This document shows positions 18,158-25,290 of a stretch of DNA of 64,000 nt, one piece after another; within the stretch, counting starts at the first letter, position 1, and the number at the start of each line of letters is the position of its first letter. The translations under genes were made by a program, and so were the position numbers. The notes under the pieces are model-generated. The model searched no databases, had not been told where the DNA came from, and saw only the letters and a list, made by a program, of their open reading frames with translations. The DNA is from Saccharothrix tamanrassetensis (lineage in GTDB: Bacteria; Actinomycetota; Actinomycetes; Mycobacteriales; Pseudonocardiaceae): positions 434,001-498,000 of the forward strand of contig NZ_JACHJN010000005.1 of the NCBI RefSeq assembly GCF_014203665.1. The letters run 5' to 3'.

Positions 18158-18892
18158 ATGGGTGGTTGCGTGCGCACTGTGGAAATCCGCTATCTGGGGA
18201 ACGGGAATTCACTCGACACCGCGCGGCGCGCTCGGCTGGCCGCCGAACTGGCCGCGGCCATGCCGAGGCACGAGGTGGACCACTACCTCCGGGCCAAGCC
18301 GGCCATCCTGGCCGAGAGCGATCACATCGCCGTCGCCGAGGCGCGCGGGGCGTGCGTCGGGTTGATGGCGGCCAACCGGCTCAGCGCCGACGGCCTGGAC
18401 TTCACCTACATCGAGACCCTGCTGGTCGGTGAGCGCCTGCACGGCTCCGGGGTGGCGCTGGGCCTGGTGGCGAGCCTCTTCGCCGGCGTCGTCCGCGAGC
18501 TGGACGACTTCCCGGACCTGGTGGCCATGAAGACCTACACCCCCAAGGCGTACCTGCTGATGCGCCGGTTCGCCCTCGGCGGCGACATCGTGTTCTACCC
18601 GTCGCTGGACGGACCGGTCGACGCCGGGATCCCGGCCCGCCTGGCCAGGGCGCTGTCACCGGGCTGCGAGTTCCGCGCCGGGACCGGCGTCGTGCACGGC
18701 GGCGGCGGGCGGATCAGCAGCCGGTTCTGGCGCGACGCCCCGCTGTCCGGCGACACCGCCGTCGACGGCTTCTTCGCCCGCGAGGTCGGCGAGCGCGACC
18801 GCCTGCTGTGCGTGGTGCACGCGCCGACCCCCGCCGCGAAGGGCGCGCTGATGGCCGCCCTGCGCATCTCCCAGCCCATTCGGACGGACTGA
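18158..18892 (+). CDS. GNAT-like acyltransferase, unrecognised subfamily
   Basis: About 244 residues. The middle resembles a GNAT fold: IAVAEARGACVGLMAANR (strands around residues 55-75), YIETLLVGERLHGSGVALGL (the beta4/helix3 acyl-CoA site with a GSGVA turn), then PDLVAMKTYTPKAYLLMRRF. The C-terminal 90 residues are unlike ordinary GNATs. Start is uncertain: ATG 18158 or GTG 18170; neither has an ideal ribosome site. It is the first gene of a rightward set continuing into U32-like and diiron genes with gaps of about 25 bases or less. It could modify an amine or use an aminoacyl donor; that is inference. Confidence 0.55.
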   Translation: MGGCVRTVEIRYLGNGNSLDTARRARLAAELAAAMPRHEVDHYLRAKPAILAESDHIAVAEARGACVGLMAANRLSADGLDFTYIETLLVGERLHGSGVALGLVASLFAGVVRELDDFPDLVAMKTYTPKAYLLMRRFALGGDIVFYPSLDGPVDAGIPARLARALSPGCEFRAGTGVVHGGGGRISSRFWRDAPLSGDTAVDGFFAREVGERDRLLCVVHAPTPAAKGALMAALRISQPIRTD

Positions 18893-18915
18893 GGCACGAG
18901 AACAGTGGAGGTCAC

Positions 18916-19857
18916 ATGGGCAGCGTCGCGATCACCGGCGGTCCCGGTCTGGAGTGGTTGGCCGGCAAGTCCTACCCCTTCAGCGACGGCGCCGAGCTGG
19001 AGCACTCCGCCGGGGAGTTCGACGGCGGCGGCCAGTACGGCGTGGAGATCCCGGTGGTCAACAGCCTCGCCGAGCTCGAACGGCTGGTGAAGCTGCTCGG
19101 CGACCACGGGCTCTACGTCACCCGGTTCAACGAGACGCGCGGGTCGTTCCTGCTCTCCGACGGCGAGCTGGGCGACATGTTGGCGCTGTGCCGGGAGAAC
19201 GGGTACGGGCTGGTGGTCAGCATCGGCCCGCGCCCGGAGTACGACGTCAAGGGCAGCTTCTACCGCTCGGACTTCGGCCTGGAGATGGGCAGGCAGATCA
19301 ACAACAGCGACGCGTTCCGGGCCTGCGTCGAGGAGGCGCTGCGGCTGGCCGAGTTGGGCTGCCGCGGCATCACCGTCTACGACATCGGCGTGCTGCGGGT
19401 GTTCGACGAGATGCGCCGCGAGGGCGTGCTCCCGGCGGAGATGGTGTTCAAGACCTCCAGCCACTGCATGGCGACCAACCCGTTCCTGGCCAGGATCTTC
19501 GCCGAGAACGGCGCGGACAGCATCACCCTGGCCCACGACCTCGGCGTGCCGATGATCCACCAGATCCGCCGGCTCAACCCCGGCCTGCCCATGGACGTGC
19601 CGACGGACGTCTACAAGGCCAAGGGCGGGTTCATCCGGTTCTACGAGCTGGCCGAGATCGTGCAGGTGGGCGCCCCGGTGATGCTGAAGATGGGTGCCAG
19701 CGTGCAGGGGCACCCCTACGACCGGCTCGGCGACGCGATCACCCGCGAGCGGGTCGACCGGGTCGCGCGCGGCATCGAGGTGCTCGACCGGCACCTCCCC
19801 GAACGCACGGCGATCACGACCAAGAGCAGGCACTACGGGCTTCCAGCGGCCCAGTGA
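18916..19857 (+). CDS. U32 peptidase-like TIM-barrel protein
   Basis: 313 residues with the pattern of U32 collagenase-like peptidases: LCRENGYGLVVSIGPRPEYD, ALRLAELGCRGITVYDIGVLRVFDEM, FKTSSHCMATNPFLARIFAENGADSITLAHDLGVP and later MLKMGASVQGHP. U32 proteins include peptidases and, in RNA and ubiquinone pathways, hydroxylation partners carrying an Fe-S cluster. Only one Cys-rich hint is visible here (HCMATN), so a cluster is doubtful. Ribosome site GTGGAGG precedes ATG 18916. The neighbours (GNAT-like, diiron oxidase, ATP-grasp ligase) point to a biosynthetic rather than a digestive role. Confidence 0.68.
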   Translation: MGSVAITGGPGLEWLAGKSYPFSDGAELEHSAGEFDGGGQYGVEIPVVNSLAELERLVKLLGDHGLYVTRFNETRGSFLLSDGELGDMLALCRENGYGLVVSIGPRPEYDVKGSFYRSDFGLEMGRQINNSDAFRACVEEALRLAELGCRGITVYDIGVLRVFDEMRREGVLPAEMVFKTSSHCMATNPFLARIFAENGADSITLAHDLGVPMIHQIRRLNPGLPMDVPTDVYKAKGGFIRFYELAEIVQVGAPVMLKMGASVQGHPYDRLGDAITRERVDRVARGIEVLDRHLPERTAITTKSRHYGLPAAQ

Positions 19858-19877
19858 GCGAAAGGGTGGGCAGCGCG

Positions 19878-20624
19878 GTGACCAACACTGTCGTCAAGGA
19901 GAAGCACGCGGAGTTCAAGAAGGAAGTCGACGCCCTGCTGCACGACATGGTCGAGCGGTTCTACCGGGAGGTGGAGGGTGCCGACCACCTGTTCCGCGCC
20001 AAAGAGATCAACCTGGGCTACTACAAGCGCCACGTCGTCGAGATCATCCTGCGGCTGCGGATGAAGCGCTGGATCGACGCGCTGACCATCCACTACTTCA
20101 CCAAGCACAACCCGGTGCTGGCCAAGAAGTGGTGCGCCTACACCGAGGACGAGATGCTGCACGACTCCATGTTCGCCAAGGACCTGGAGCGGGTGGGCGT
20201 GGGCAAGGAGGAGATCTACTCCACCGAGCCGCTGTTCACCACCAAGCTGCTGCAGGGCTACTTCTACTACGGCCTGGAGCACGAGGGCAGGCCGCTGGCG
20301 TCGTTGGCGAGCTCGTACTTCATCGAGAACGTCTCGCTGATGACGCAGCCGAAGTGGATCGCGAACGTCGAGGAAAGGCTCGGCGCCGGGACTGCCAAGG
20401 GCCAGCAGGCCCACGTCGACCACGACCTCGAGGACGACCACGGCGACTTCGTGTGGAACGTGCTCATGACGTTCGTGGAGACCGAGGACGACAAGCGGCG
20501 CATCGTCGAGCACATCACCAACGTCTACAAGCTGTTCTGCGCGTTCTACACGGAGCTGTACCAGCGCACGGTGAAGGGCGAGGTCGACGACGTGGCGTTG
20601 CTGGAGGTGCTGGTCCGACCGTAG
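19878..20624 (+). CDS. Heme-oxygenase-like diiron enzyme (HDO / iron-containing redox enzyme)
   Basis: 248 all-helical residues. The motif E92-x-x-H95 (EDEMLHDSMF), Glu150 in SYFIEN and the Asp/His-rich segment at 179-190 (HVDHDLEDDHGD) match the spacing of metal ligands in heme-oxygenase-like diiron oxidases, the fold that includes UndA, SznF and BesC. Those enzymes oxidise fatty acids or amino acids in natural-product pathways. Exact ligand assignment needs a model, because the last motif has one extra residue against the usual DxxxH. GTG 19878 has AAGGGTGGG eight bases upstream; GTG 19854, overlapping the previous stop, is an alternative. A strong hairpin follows. Confidence 0.68.
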   Translation: MTNTVVKEKHAEFKKEVDALLHDMVERFYREVEGADHLFRAKEINLGYYKRHVVEIILRLRMKRWIDALTIHYFTKHNPVLAKKWCAYTEDEMLHDSMFAKDLERVGVGKEEIYSTEPLFTTKLLQGYFYYGLEHEGRPLASLASSYFIENVSLMTQPKWIANVEERLGAGTAKGQQAHVDHDLEDDHGDFVWNVLMTFVETEDDKRRIVEHITNVYKLFCAFYTELYQRTVKGEVDDVALLEVLVRP

Positions 20625-20665
20625 TCGATCACTGGTAGCGTTCGCGCCTCCGCGATGACTGCGCA

Positions 20666-20699
20666 CACGATCCCCCGGGAATCGTCCCGGGGGATCGTG
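20666..20699 (+). terminator. Hairpin terminator, 15-bp perfect stem, inside the gene set
   Basis: 20666-20680 and 20685-20699 are perfect complements around a four-base loop, 41 bases after the diiron enzyme stop. A short T-run (CCTTTT) lies about 8-12 bases further. The next gene on the same strand starts only 23 bases after the stem, so this either ends the first transcript or acts as an attenuator before the ligase gene. Confidence 0.8.
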
Positions 20700-20722
20700 G
20701 CTACGGCCTTTTAAGGAAACCG

Positions 20723-22192
20723 ATGTCCTATCCCGCCGTCGTGTCCGTCCAGAGCCGCGAGTGCAGCCCGGAGCTGCTGGAGCGCCTCAGCGGCTCGACA
20801 CTGTTCCCCGAGCGCCCGGTGGGCGCGTCGATCGTCTCGGTGGTGCGGCGCGGCGGCGGATCGCTGCTCTACGTCACCGCGCCCGCGATGGCCGACGCGG
20901 ACGAGCAGGTCGACTACTTCCTCGGCCTGCTGCCCGAGGAGCGGGAGGAACGGCGGCAGGCGCTGCGCGACCGGGTCGAGGTGGGCAGCCTGGACGACGA
21001 CACCGCGCGGTGGCTCAGCACCAAGCTGCTCGACGCCGGCAGCCCGGCGGCGGGCGCCCTGCGCGAGCGGATCCACGAGTTCGTCACCCGGGAGCGAGCT
21101 GCGGGCGCGGACGTGCGGCTGGACTGCTTCGAGCCCTCGGTCAACCTGGAGAAACTGGCCGCGTCCCTGGGCGTGCCCACCGACCAGGCCGACGCCTCGG
21201 CGATCCCGTTGGGCACCAAGGCGGCCGGTCGGCGGATCTTCCGCGACGCGCAGGTGCCCCTGGTCGCCGGCACCGACGAAGCCCGTTCGGTGGCCGGGCT
21301 GGCCGAGGGCATCGCCGACCTGGTCGACAGCGGCCACCGGAGGATCGTCATCAAGCTCAGCAGCACCGAGTTCGGCGCGGGCATGGGCAACGCGCTGCTC
21401 GACCTGGGCGAGATCGCCGTCCCGCCGGGCCGCGAGGAGGCCGTGGCCGCGGTGGCGGCGGCACTGCCGGCCGCGGACCTGGTCGACGCCAAGCTGACGT
21501 GGACCCGGTACGCCGGGATGATCACCACTTCCGGCGTCCTCGCCGAGCGCTGGGTCGAGGGCGACGAGGTGCGCAGCCCCAGCTTCCAGGGCCGCATCAC
21601 CGAGGACGGCACGGTGACCGCGGTGTCCACCCACGACCAGGTGCTCGGCGGTGCGGGTCTGACCTACGTGGGCAGCCGGTTCCCCGCGGACGCCGCCTAC
21701 CGCGCCGAGGTGCTGCGGCTCGGCCTGTCGGTCGGGGCGCGGTTGGTGGAGAACGGCGTCCGCCGCGGCGACTACGGCGTGGACTTCCTCGCCGTGCGCG
21801 AGGGCACCGAGTGGCAGATCCTGGGCTGTGAGCTGAACCTGCGCGCCACCGGCACCAAGCACGGCTTCACGATGGCCACCGCGCTGCTGGACACCATGCC
21901 CGACGCCGAGGGCGAGTTGGTCGTGGACGGTTCCCCGCGGGTGTACGAGGCTTCCGACGCGATCGCGGACCCGAGCCTGGTCGGCCTGCGCCCCAGCGCG
22001 CTCATCGACGCGGTCCGCTCGTCCCCGCTGCACTACGACCCGGTCACGCGGACCGGGGTCGTGCTGCACATGCTCAGCGCCCTGCCGACGTACGGCAAGT
22101 TCGGCGCGATCGGCATCGGCCGCGACCGGGAGGAGTCCGCGCGGCTGATGCGCGAACTGCGCGCACTCGCGTTGGCGCTCGTCGAGCGTTGA
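20723..22192 (+). CDS. PGM1-related ATP-grasp peptide ligase
   Basis: 489 residues. The central ATP-grasp part (about residues 150-370) has GTKAAGRRIFRDAQVPL, RRIVIKLSSTEFGAGMGN, a lid with EGDEVRSPSFQGRI, and the metal-binding acid region YGVDFLAVREG / LGCELNLRATGTKHG. The C-terminal 80 residues (GVVLHMLSALPTYGKFGAIGIG) match the C-terminal domain of PGM1, the ligase that builds peptide bonds on a nonproteinogenic starter in pheganomycin. It should couple a carboxylate and an amine with ATP. ATG 20723 follows AAGGA. The hairpin in front may regulate it. The MFS gene follows after 69 bases. Confidence 0.82.
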   Translation: MSYPAVVSVQSRECSPELLERLSGSTLFPERPVGASIVSVVRRGGGSLLYVTAPAMADADEQVDYFLGLLPEEREERRQALRDRVEVGSLDDDTARWLSTKLLDAGSPAAGALRERIHEFVTRERAAGADVRLDCFEPSVNLEKLAASLGVPTDQADASAIPLGTKAAGRRIFRDAQVPLVAGTDEARSVAGLAEGIADLVDSGHRRIVIKLSSTEFGAGMGNALLDLGEIAVPPGREEAVAAVAAALPAADLVDAKLTWTRYAGMITTSGVLAERWVEGDEVRSPSFQGRITEDGTVTAVSTHDQVLGGAGLTYVGSRFPADAAYRAEVLRLGLSVGARLVENGVRRGDYGVDFLAVREGTEWQILGCELNLRATGTKHGFTMATALLDTMPDAEGELVVDGSPRVYEASDAIADPSLVGLRPSALIDAVRSSPLHYDPVTRTGVVLHMLSALPTYGKFGAIGIGRDREESARLMRELRALALALVER

Positions 22193-22261
22193 CCGGGCTT
22201 TCGCCTTCCGCGTTCACCGAAAGCCGGTGGTCCGGTCGGCGGATTGTGGTTGGATCATGGC

Positions 22262-23515
22262 ATGGGGGAGTTCTCGGGGGAGAACCGCACATCCGTTGCG
22301 CGGACGCTGTTCGCCACCGGCGCGGCGGTCACGGTGGGCGGATTACCGACGTACCTGGTCAGCGCGATGGCCGTCCAAATCGGACAGGAACTCGGCCTGA
22401 CCGTCGCGATGGTCGGCGCGGCGACGGCGCTGTTCTTCACCGTCGCGGCGCTGACGTCGCGCCCGCTGTCGCGGTTGACCGAGCGCATCGGTCCCACGGC
22501 GGCGCTGCGGCTCGCCGCGCTGTCGACCGGGGCGTGTGCGCTGGGGATGGCCGCGGCGCCGTCGATCGGGTGGCTGCTGGTGGGGGTCGGCGTGGCGGGG
22601 ATGGCCAACTCCCTGGCACAGCCGGCCACCGCCGAGGTCCTGGTCGTCCTGATCCCGGGGCACCGCAAGGCTTTCGCCTTCGGCGCCAAGCAGGCGGCGG
22701 TGCCCGTGGGTTCGCTGTTGGCGGGCCTGACCGTGCCCGCGGTGGCGTTGACCATGGGGTGGCGGTGGGGGTTCGTCCTCTGTGCGGTGTTGGCGGTGAC
22801 CACCGCGCTCGCCGCGCCACGGGTGCCCGCCCGAACGACGCGCGCGGACGCCTCCCGGATCGCGTCGACGGATCTGTTCCTGCTGGCCACCGCCGCCGCG
22901 CTGGCGGCGGGGACGGCCAACGCGATGGCCGCGTACATCGTGGTGACCGCGGTGGATTCCGGGCTCGGCCCGGCGGGGGCGGGGCTGATGCTGTCGCTGG
23001 GGTCGGCCACGAGCGTGGCGTCCCGGCTGCTGGTGGGGCTCGCGGCGGACCGGTGGCGACCGGACCTGCTGGTGACGGCGGCGGTGATGATCGCGCTGGG
23101 CGCGGTGGGGCTGGGCCTGTTCGCGGTGGGCGGGACGACGACGTTCCTGGTGGGACTCATCCTGGGGTTCGCCGCGGGCTGGGCGTGGGCGGGGGTGTTC
23201 AACCTGGCCGTGGCCGACCGGTTCCCGGACCGGGTCACCTCGGCCACTTCGGTCACCCAGGTCGGGGTGTACGTCGGCAGCGCGACCATGCCGCCGTTCT
23301 TCGGTTGGTGTGCGCAGACCTTCGGCCTGGCCGCGGCGTGGTCGGTCACGGGCGTGGCCATGCTGGCCGCGGCGGGCCTGCTCGTCAGCGTCCGCCGCAG
23401 GCCCGGCAACCGCTTCACCGCGCCACCGCGCCCGCCCGACCCGCTTTCCACTGTGGACACGACCGGGGACGCACGCAGCCGGCCGATTGCCTCGTATTCA
23501 ACCGAGAGTGTCTAG
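22262..23515 (+). CDS. MFS transporter
   Basis: 417 residues with about 12 membrane helices. The loop between helices 2 and 3 carries RPLSRLTERIGPT, the MFS motif A region. It resembles small-molecule exporters (AraJ/CynX-like). Its place after the ATP-grasp ligase suggests that it exports the product of this gene set. Codon 28 is TTA (22343-22345), rare in such DNA and typical of bldA-dependent genes. Start ATG 22262 is preferred over 22244, which lacks a ribosome site; GATTGTGGTTGGA upstream is itself weak. Confidence 0.85.
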   Translation: MGEFSGENRTSVARTLFATGAAVTVGGLPTYLVSAMAVQIGQELGLTVAMVGAATALFFTVAALTSRPLSRLTERIGPTAALRLAALSTGACALGMAAAPSIGWLLVGVGVAGMANSLAQPATAEVLVVLIPGHRKAFAFGAKQAAVPVGSLLAGLTVPAVALTMGWRWGFVLCAVLAVTTALAAPRVPARTTRADASRIASTDLFLLATAAALAAGTANAMAAYIVVTAVDSGLGPAGAGLMLSLGSATSVASRLLVGLAADRWRPDLLVTAAVMIALGAVGLGLFAVGGTTTFLVGLILGFAAGWAWAGVFNLAVADRFPDRVTSATSVTQVGVYVGSATMPPFFGWCAQTFGLAAAWSVTGVAMLAAAGLLVSVRRRPGNRFTAPPRPPDPLSTVDTTGDARSRPIASYSTESV

Positions 23516-23607
23516 TCGCCTGCCTGGCCGCACCTCGGGCAGGGGAGTAAGCGCGTGAGCAAGGTCGATGCGCACTGGAGTGACCCAGCCGCGCCCGTGG
23601 CAGGCGG

Positions 23608-24771
23608 TCACGGAGTCGGACCGTCGTCCTGCCGCAACAGCATCACCAGACCACGCGGAATGCCGTGGGTTTCGTGCAGGTAGCGCAGGTCCTGCTCCGT
23701 GAGGGGCTTCGGGTGGCGTGGCACCAGAACGCGGCCTCGTGACACCAGCGACCGGAACCGGCGCTCCTCCCGCTCCAGCACCTCGCGGACCCCGTCGGTG
23801 CGCAGCCCGAAGTGCGAACCGGTGTGCCGCAGCAACGGTTCCGGCAGATCGGACAGCGTCCGGGTCCAGTCGCCGCGCCAGAGCGTCGTCAGCGTCCGCC
23901 GCAGCAGCCTGCGCAGGACGTACCCGCGTCCGGTGTTCGACGGCGCCACGCCGTCGCCGATCACCACGACGCTCGACCTCAGGTGGTCGACCACCAACCG
24001 CCGCGACCTCTCCGGCAGCTCCCACGGCAGTTGCCCGGTCCACGGCGAGAGCAGGTCCGTCTCGAACACCGATCGCTTGCCCTGCAGGAACATCAGCAGT
24101 CGTTCCAGTCCCATCCCGGTGTCCACAGTGGAGTCCGACAGCGGCGTGAGGGTGCCGTCGCCGTGCCTGACGTAGCGCATCATGACGTGGTTCCACACCT
24201 CCAGCCAACGGTCGTCCGTGGTGGGGCTGCCGGTCGGCGGTCCGTCCCCGGTCCACACGAACACCTCGCTGTCCGGACCGCACGGGCCGGTGGGGCCGTT
24301 GGACCACCAGTTGTGCGTCCGGGTCGGCTCCACCGGGACGCCGAGGGAGCGCCAGGTGTCGAGGGAGCCGGTGTCCGGGCCGACCTGGTCGTCACCGCCG
24401 AACACGGTGACGTGCAGCAGGCCCGGGTCGACGCCGAAGCCGTCGCACAGCAGCTCGAACCCCCACCGCAGGCTTTGCGACCCGTCGTAGGAGCGCAGCG
24501 ACCACGACCCGAGCATCTCGAACACCGTCAGGTGCGTCGGGTCGCCCACCTCCTCCAGGTCCGTGGTGCGCAGGCAGCGCTGGACGCCGACCAGCCGGTC
24601 GCCCAGCGGGTGCGGGAGTCCTTCGAGGAACGGTGTGAGCGGGTGCATCCCCGAGGTCGTGAACAGCACCGGGTCTCCCGGCGGGGACAGCAGCGAGGTG
24701 CCGGTCAGCCGCCGGTGGCGGCGGGAGGTGAAGAAGTCGACGAACGTGCGGATGACGTCCTGGGTGTCCAC
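23608..24771 (-). CDS. Alanyl-tRNA synthetase-like protein, catalytic domain only
   Basis: 387 residues align with only the class II aminoacylation and tRNA-recognition part of AlaRS: the N-terminus DVIRTFVDFFTSRRH, FTTSGMHPLTPFLEG, TTDLEEVGDPTHLTVFEMLGSWS, GPTGPCGPDSEV and motif 3 in DTGMGLERLLMF. The editing domain and C-Ala domain of a normal (about 870-residue) AlaRS are absent, so this is a paralogue, not the housekeeping enzyme. It could be a resistance or stress copy, or could supply Ala-tRNA or alanyl-adenylate to the neighbouring pathway. GTG 24771 has GGAAGGA eight bases upstream, buried in a hairpin. An Ala-rich leader open frame lies upstream. Confidence 0.88.
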   Translation of the reverse strand: MDTQDVIRTFVDFFTSRRHRRLTGTSLLSPPGDPVLFTTSGMHPLTPFLEGLPHPLGDRLVGVQRCLRTTDLEEVGDPTHLTVFEMLGSWSLRSYDGSQSLRWGFELLCDGFGVDPGLLHVTVFGGDDQVGPDTGSLDTWRSLGVPVEPTRTHNWWSNGPTGPCGPDSEVFVWTGDGPPTGSPTTDDRWLEVWNHVMMRYVRHGDGTLTPLSDSTVDTGMGLERLLMFLQGKRSVFETDLLSPWTGQLPWELPERSRRLVVDHLRSSVVVIGDGVAPSNTGRGYVLRRLLRRTLTTLWRGDWTRTLSDLPEPLLRHTGSHFGLRTDGVREVLEREERRFRSLVSRGRVLVPRHPKPLTEQDLRYLHETHGIPRGLVMLLRQDDGPTP

Positions 24772-24780
24772 GGCAGTGGT

Positions 24781-24839
24781 CCTTCCGGGTGTGGACGACC
24801 GGAAGGCCCACGCCGCGACCGGACGGACCGTTTCCGGTC
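24781..24839 (-). promoter_or_regulatory. Attenuator: alternative hairpins over the AlaRS-like ribosome site
   Basis: On the transcript, CCTTCCGG (24806 to 24799) pairs perfectly with CCGGAAGG (24788 to 24781), which contains the ribosome site GGAAGGA (24786 to 24780). Upstream, GACCGGAA (24839 to 24832) pairs perfectly with TTCCGGTC (24804 to 24797), which overlaps the left arm of the first hairpin, so the two are mutually exclusive. A local GACCG-GAAA-CGGTC hairpin (24839 to 24826) competes too. With the Ala-rich leader just upstream, this has the layout of ribosome-controlled translational attenuation. The base pairing is seen in the sequence; the mechanism is inference. Confidence 0.68.
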
Positions 24840-24861
24840 GCCGGTGGGTGTCGGGAAGAGG

Positions 24862-24933
24862 TCAGGCAGCGGCGGCGACCGACGAGCGGGGAGCTCGCGC
24901 GGCCGCGGCGACGTGCTGCGGGATGACCGACAT
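24862..24933 (-). CDS. Ala-rich leader peptide (23 codons)
   Basis: An ATG frame of 23 codons ends in TGA 90 bases before the AlaRS-like start. The peptide begins MSVIPQHV and contains AAAA, then RAPRSSV, then AAAA: nine alanines in 23 codons, concentrated where a ribosome short of charged Ala-tRNA would stall. This is what a synthetase-linked leader peptide should look like. An upstream ribosome site is weak (AGGG) and the message may be leaderless, since a TTCTAG-like -10 sits about 10 bases before the ATG. Alanine runs are common by chance in high-GC DNA, so the paired hairpins downstream are the main support. Confidence 0.6.
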   Translation of the reverse strand: MSVIPQHVAAAARAPRSSVAAAA

Positions 24934-25110
24934 GGTCCAACCCTAGAACACCGGACCAAACCCTTTAGCGGTACGCACTGGAACGAGGGCGTCGACCCGT
25001 ATGCCGTGCCAGGCGGGTTCCACTGCCCACGCGACGGTCATCAAGGCCACAGCGGCGCCAAGGGACGCGGCGTGCAGGGCATATGCGGCCCGGGGAATCC
25101 CGGCACGTCC

Positions 25111-25290
25111 TCAAGAGCTGGTACGTCGTCGGAGGGTCACGCCGATCGCTGCGACGCTCAACAGGATCACGAGCGCTCGCACCGCCCACTTGCGGTACAG
25201 GTGGTTGCGGAACTCGTCGACCGGGGTGGTGCGGATGGGGTCTTCCAGGACGTAGTCGCGGGTCCTGATCCGGGAGACCTTGGCGGTCAT
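25111..25290 (-). CDS. Small single-pass membrane protein
   Basis: 59 residues: a polar N-terminal half (SRIRTRDYVLEDP) and one membrane helix near the C-terminus (AVRALVILLSVAAIGVTL) ending in arginines, so the N-terminus probably faces the cytoplasm. Its ATG overlaps the TGA of the old-yellow-enzyme gene (ATGA), so it is translationally coupled and probably a partner or anchor of that enzyme. I do not recognise a named family. Confidence 0.6.
   Translation of the reverse strand: MTAKVSRIRTRDYVLEDPIRTTPVDEFRNHLYRKWAVRALVILLSVAAIGVTLRRRTSS

Noticed and set aside
22192-22232. Imperfect CCGGGCTTTCG / CGAAAGCCGG inverted repeat after the ligase gene
   Set aside because: A bulged stem with no T-run between two same-strand genes; too weak to call a terminator.
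4594-24132. Palindrome TCCAC-W-GTGGA at 4594, 23447 and 24122
   Set aside because: Only three copies, two inside coding sequence; too few for a dispersed motif without genome-wide counts.
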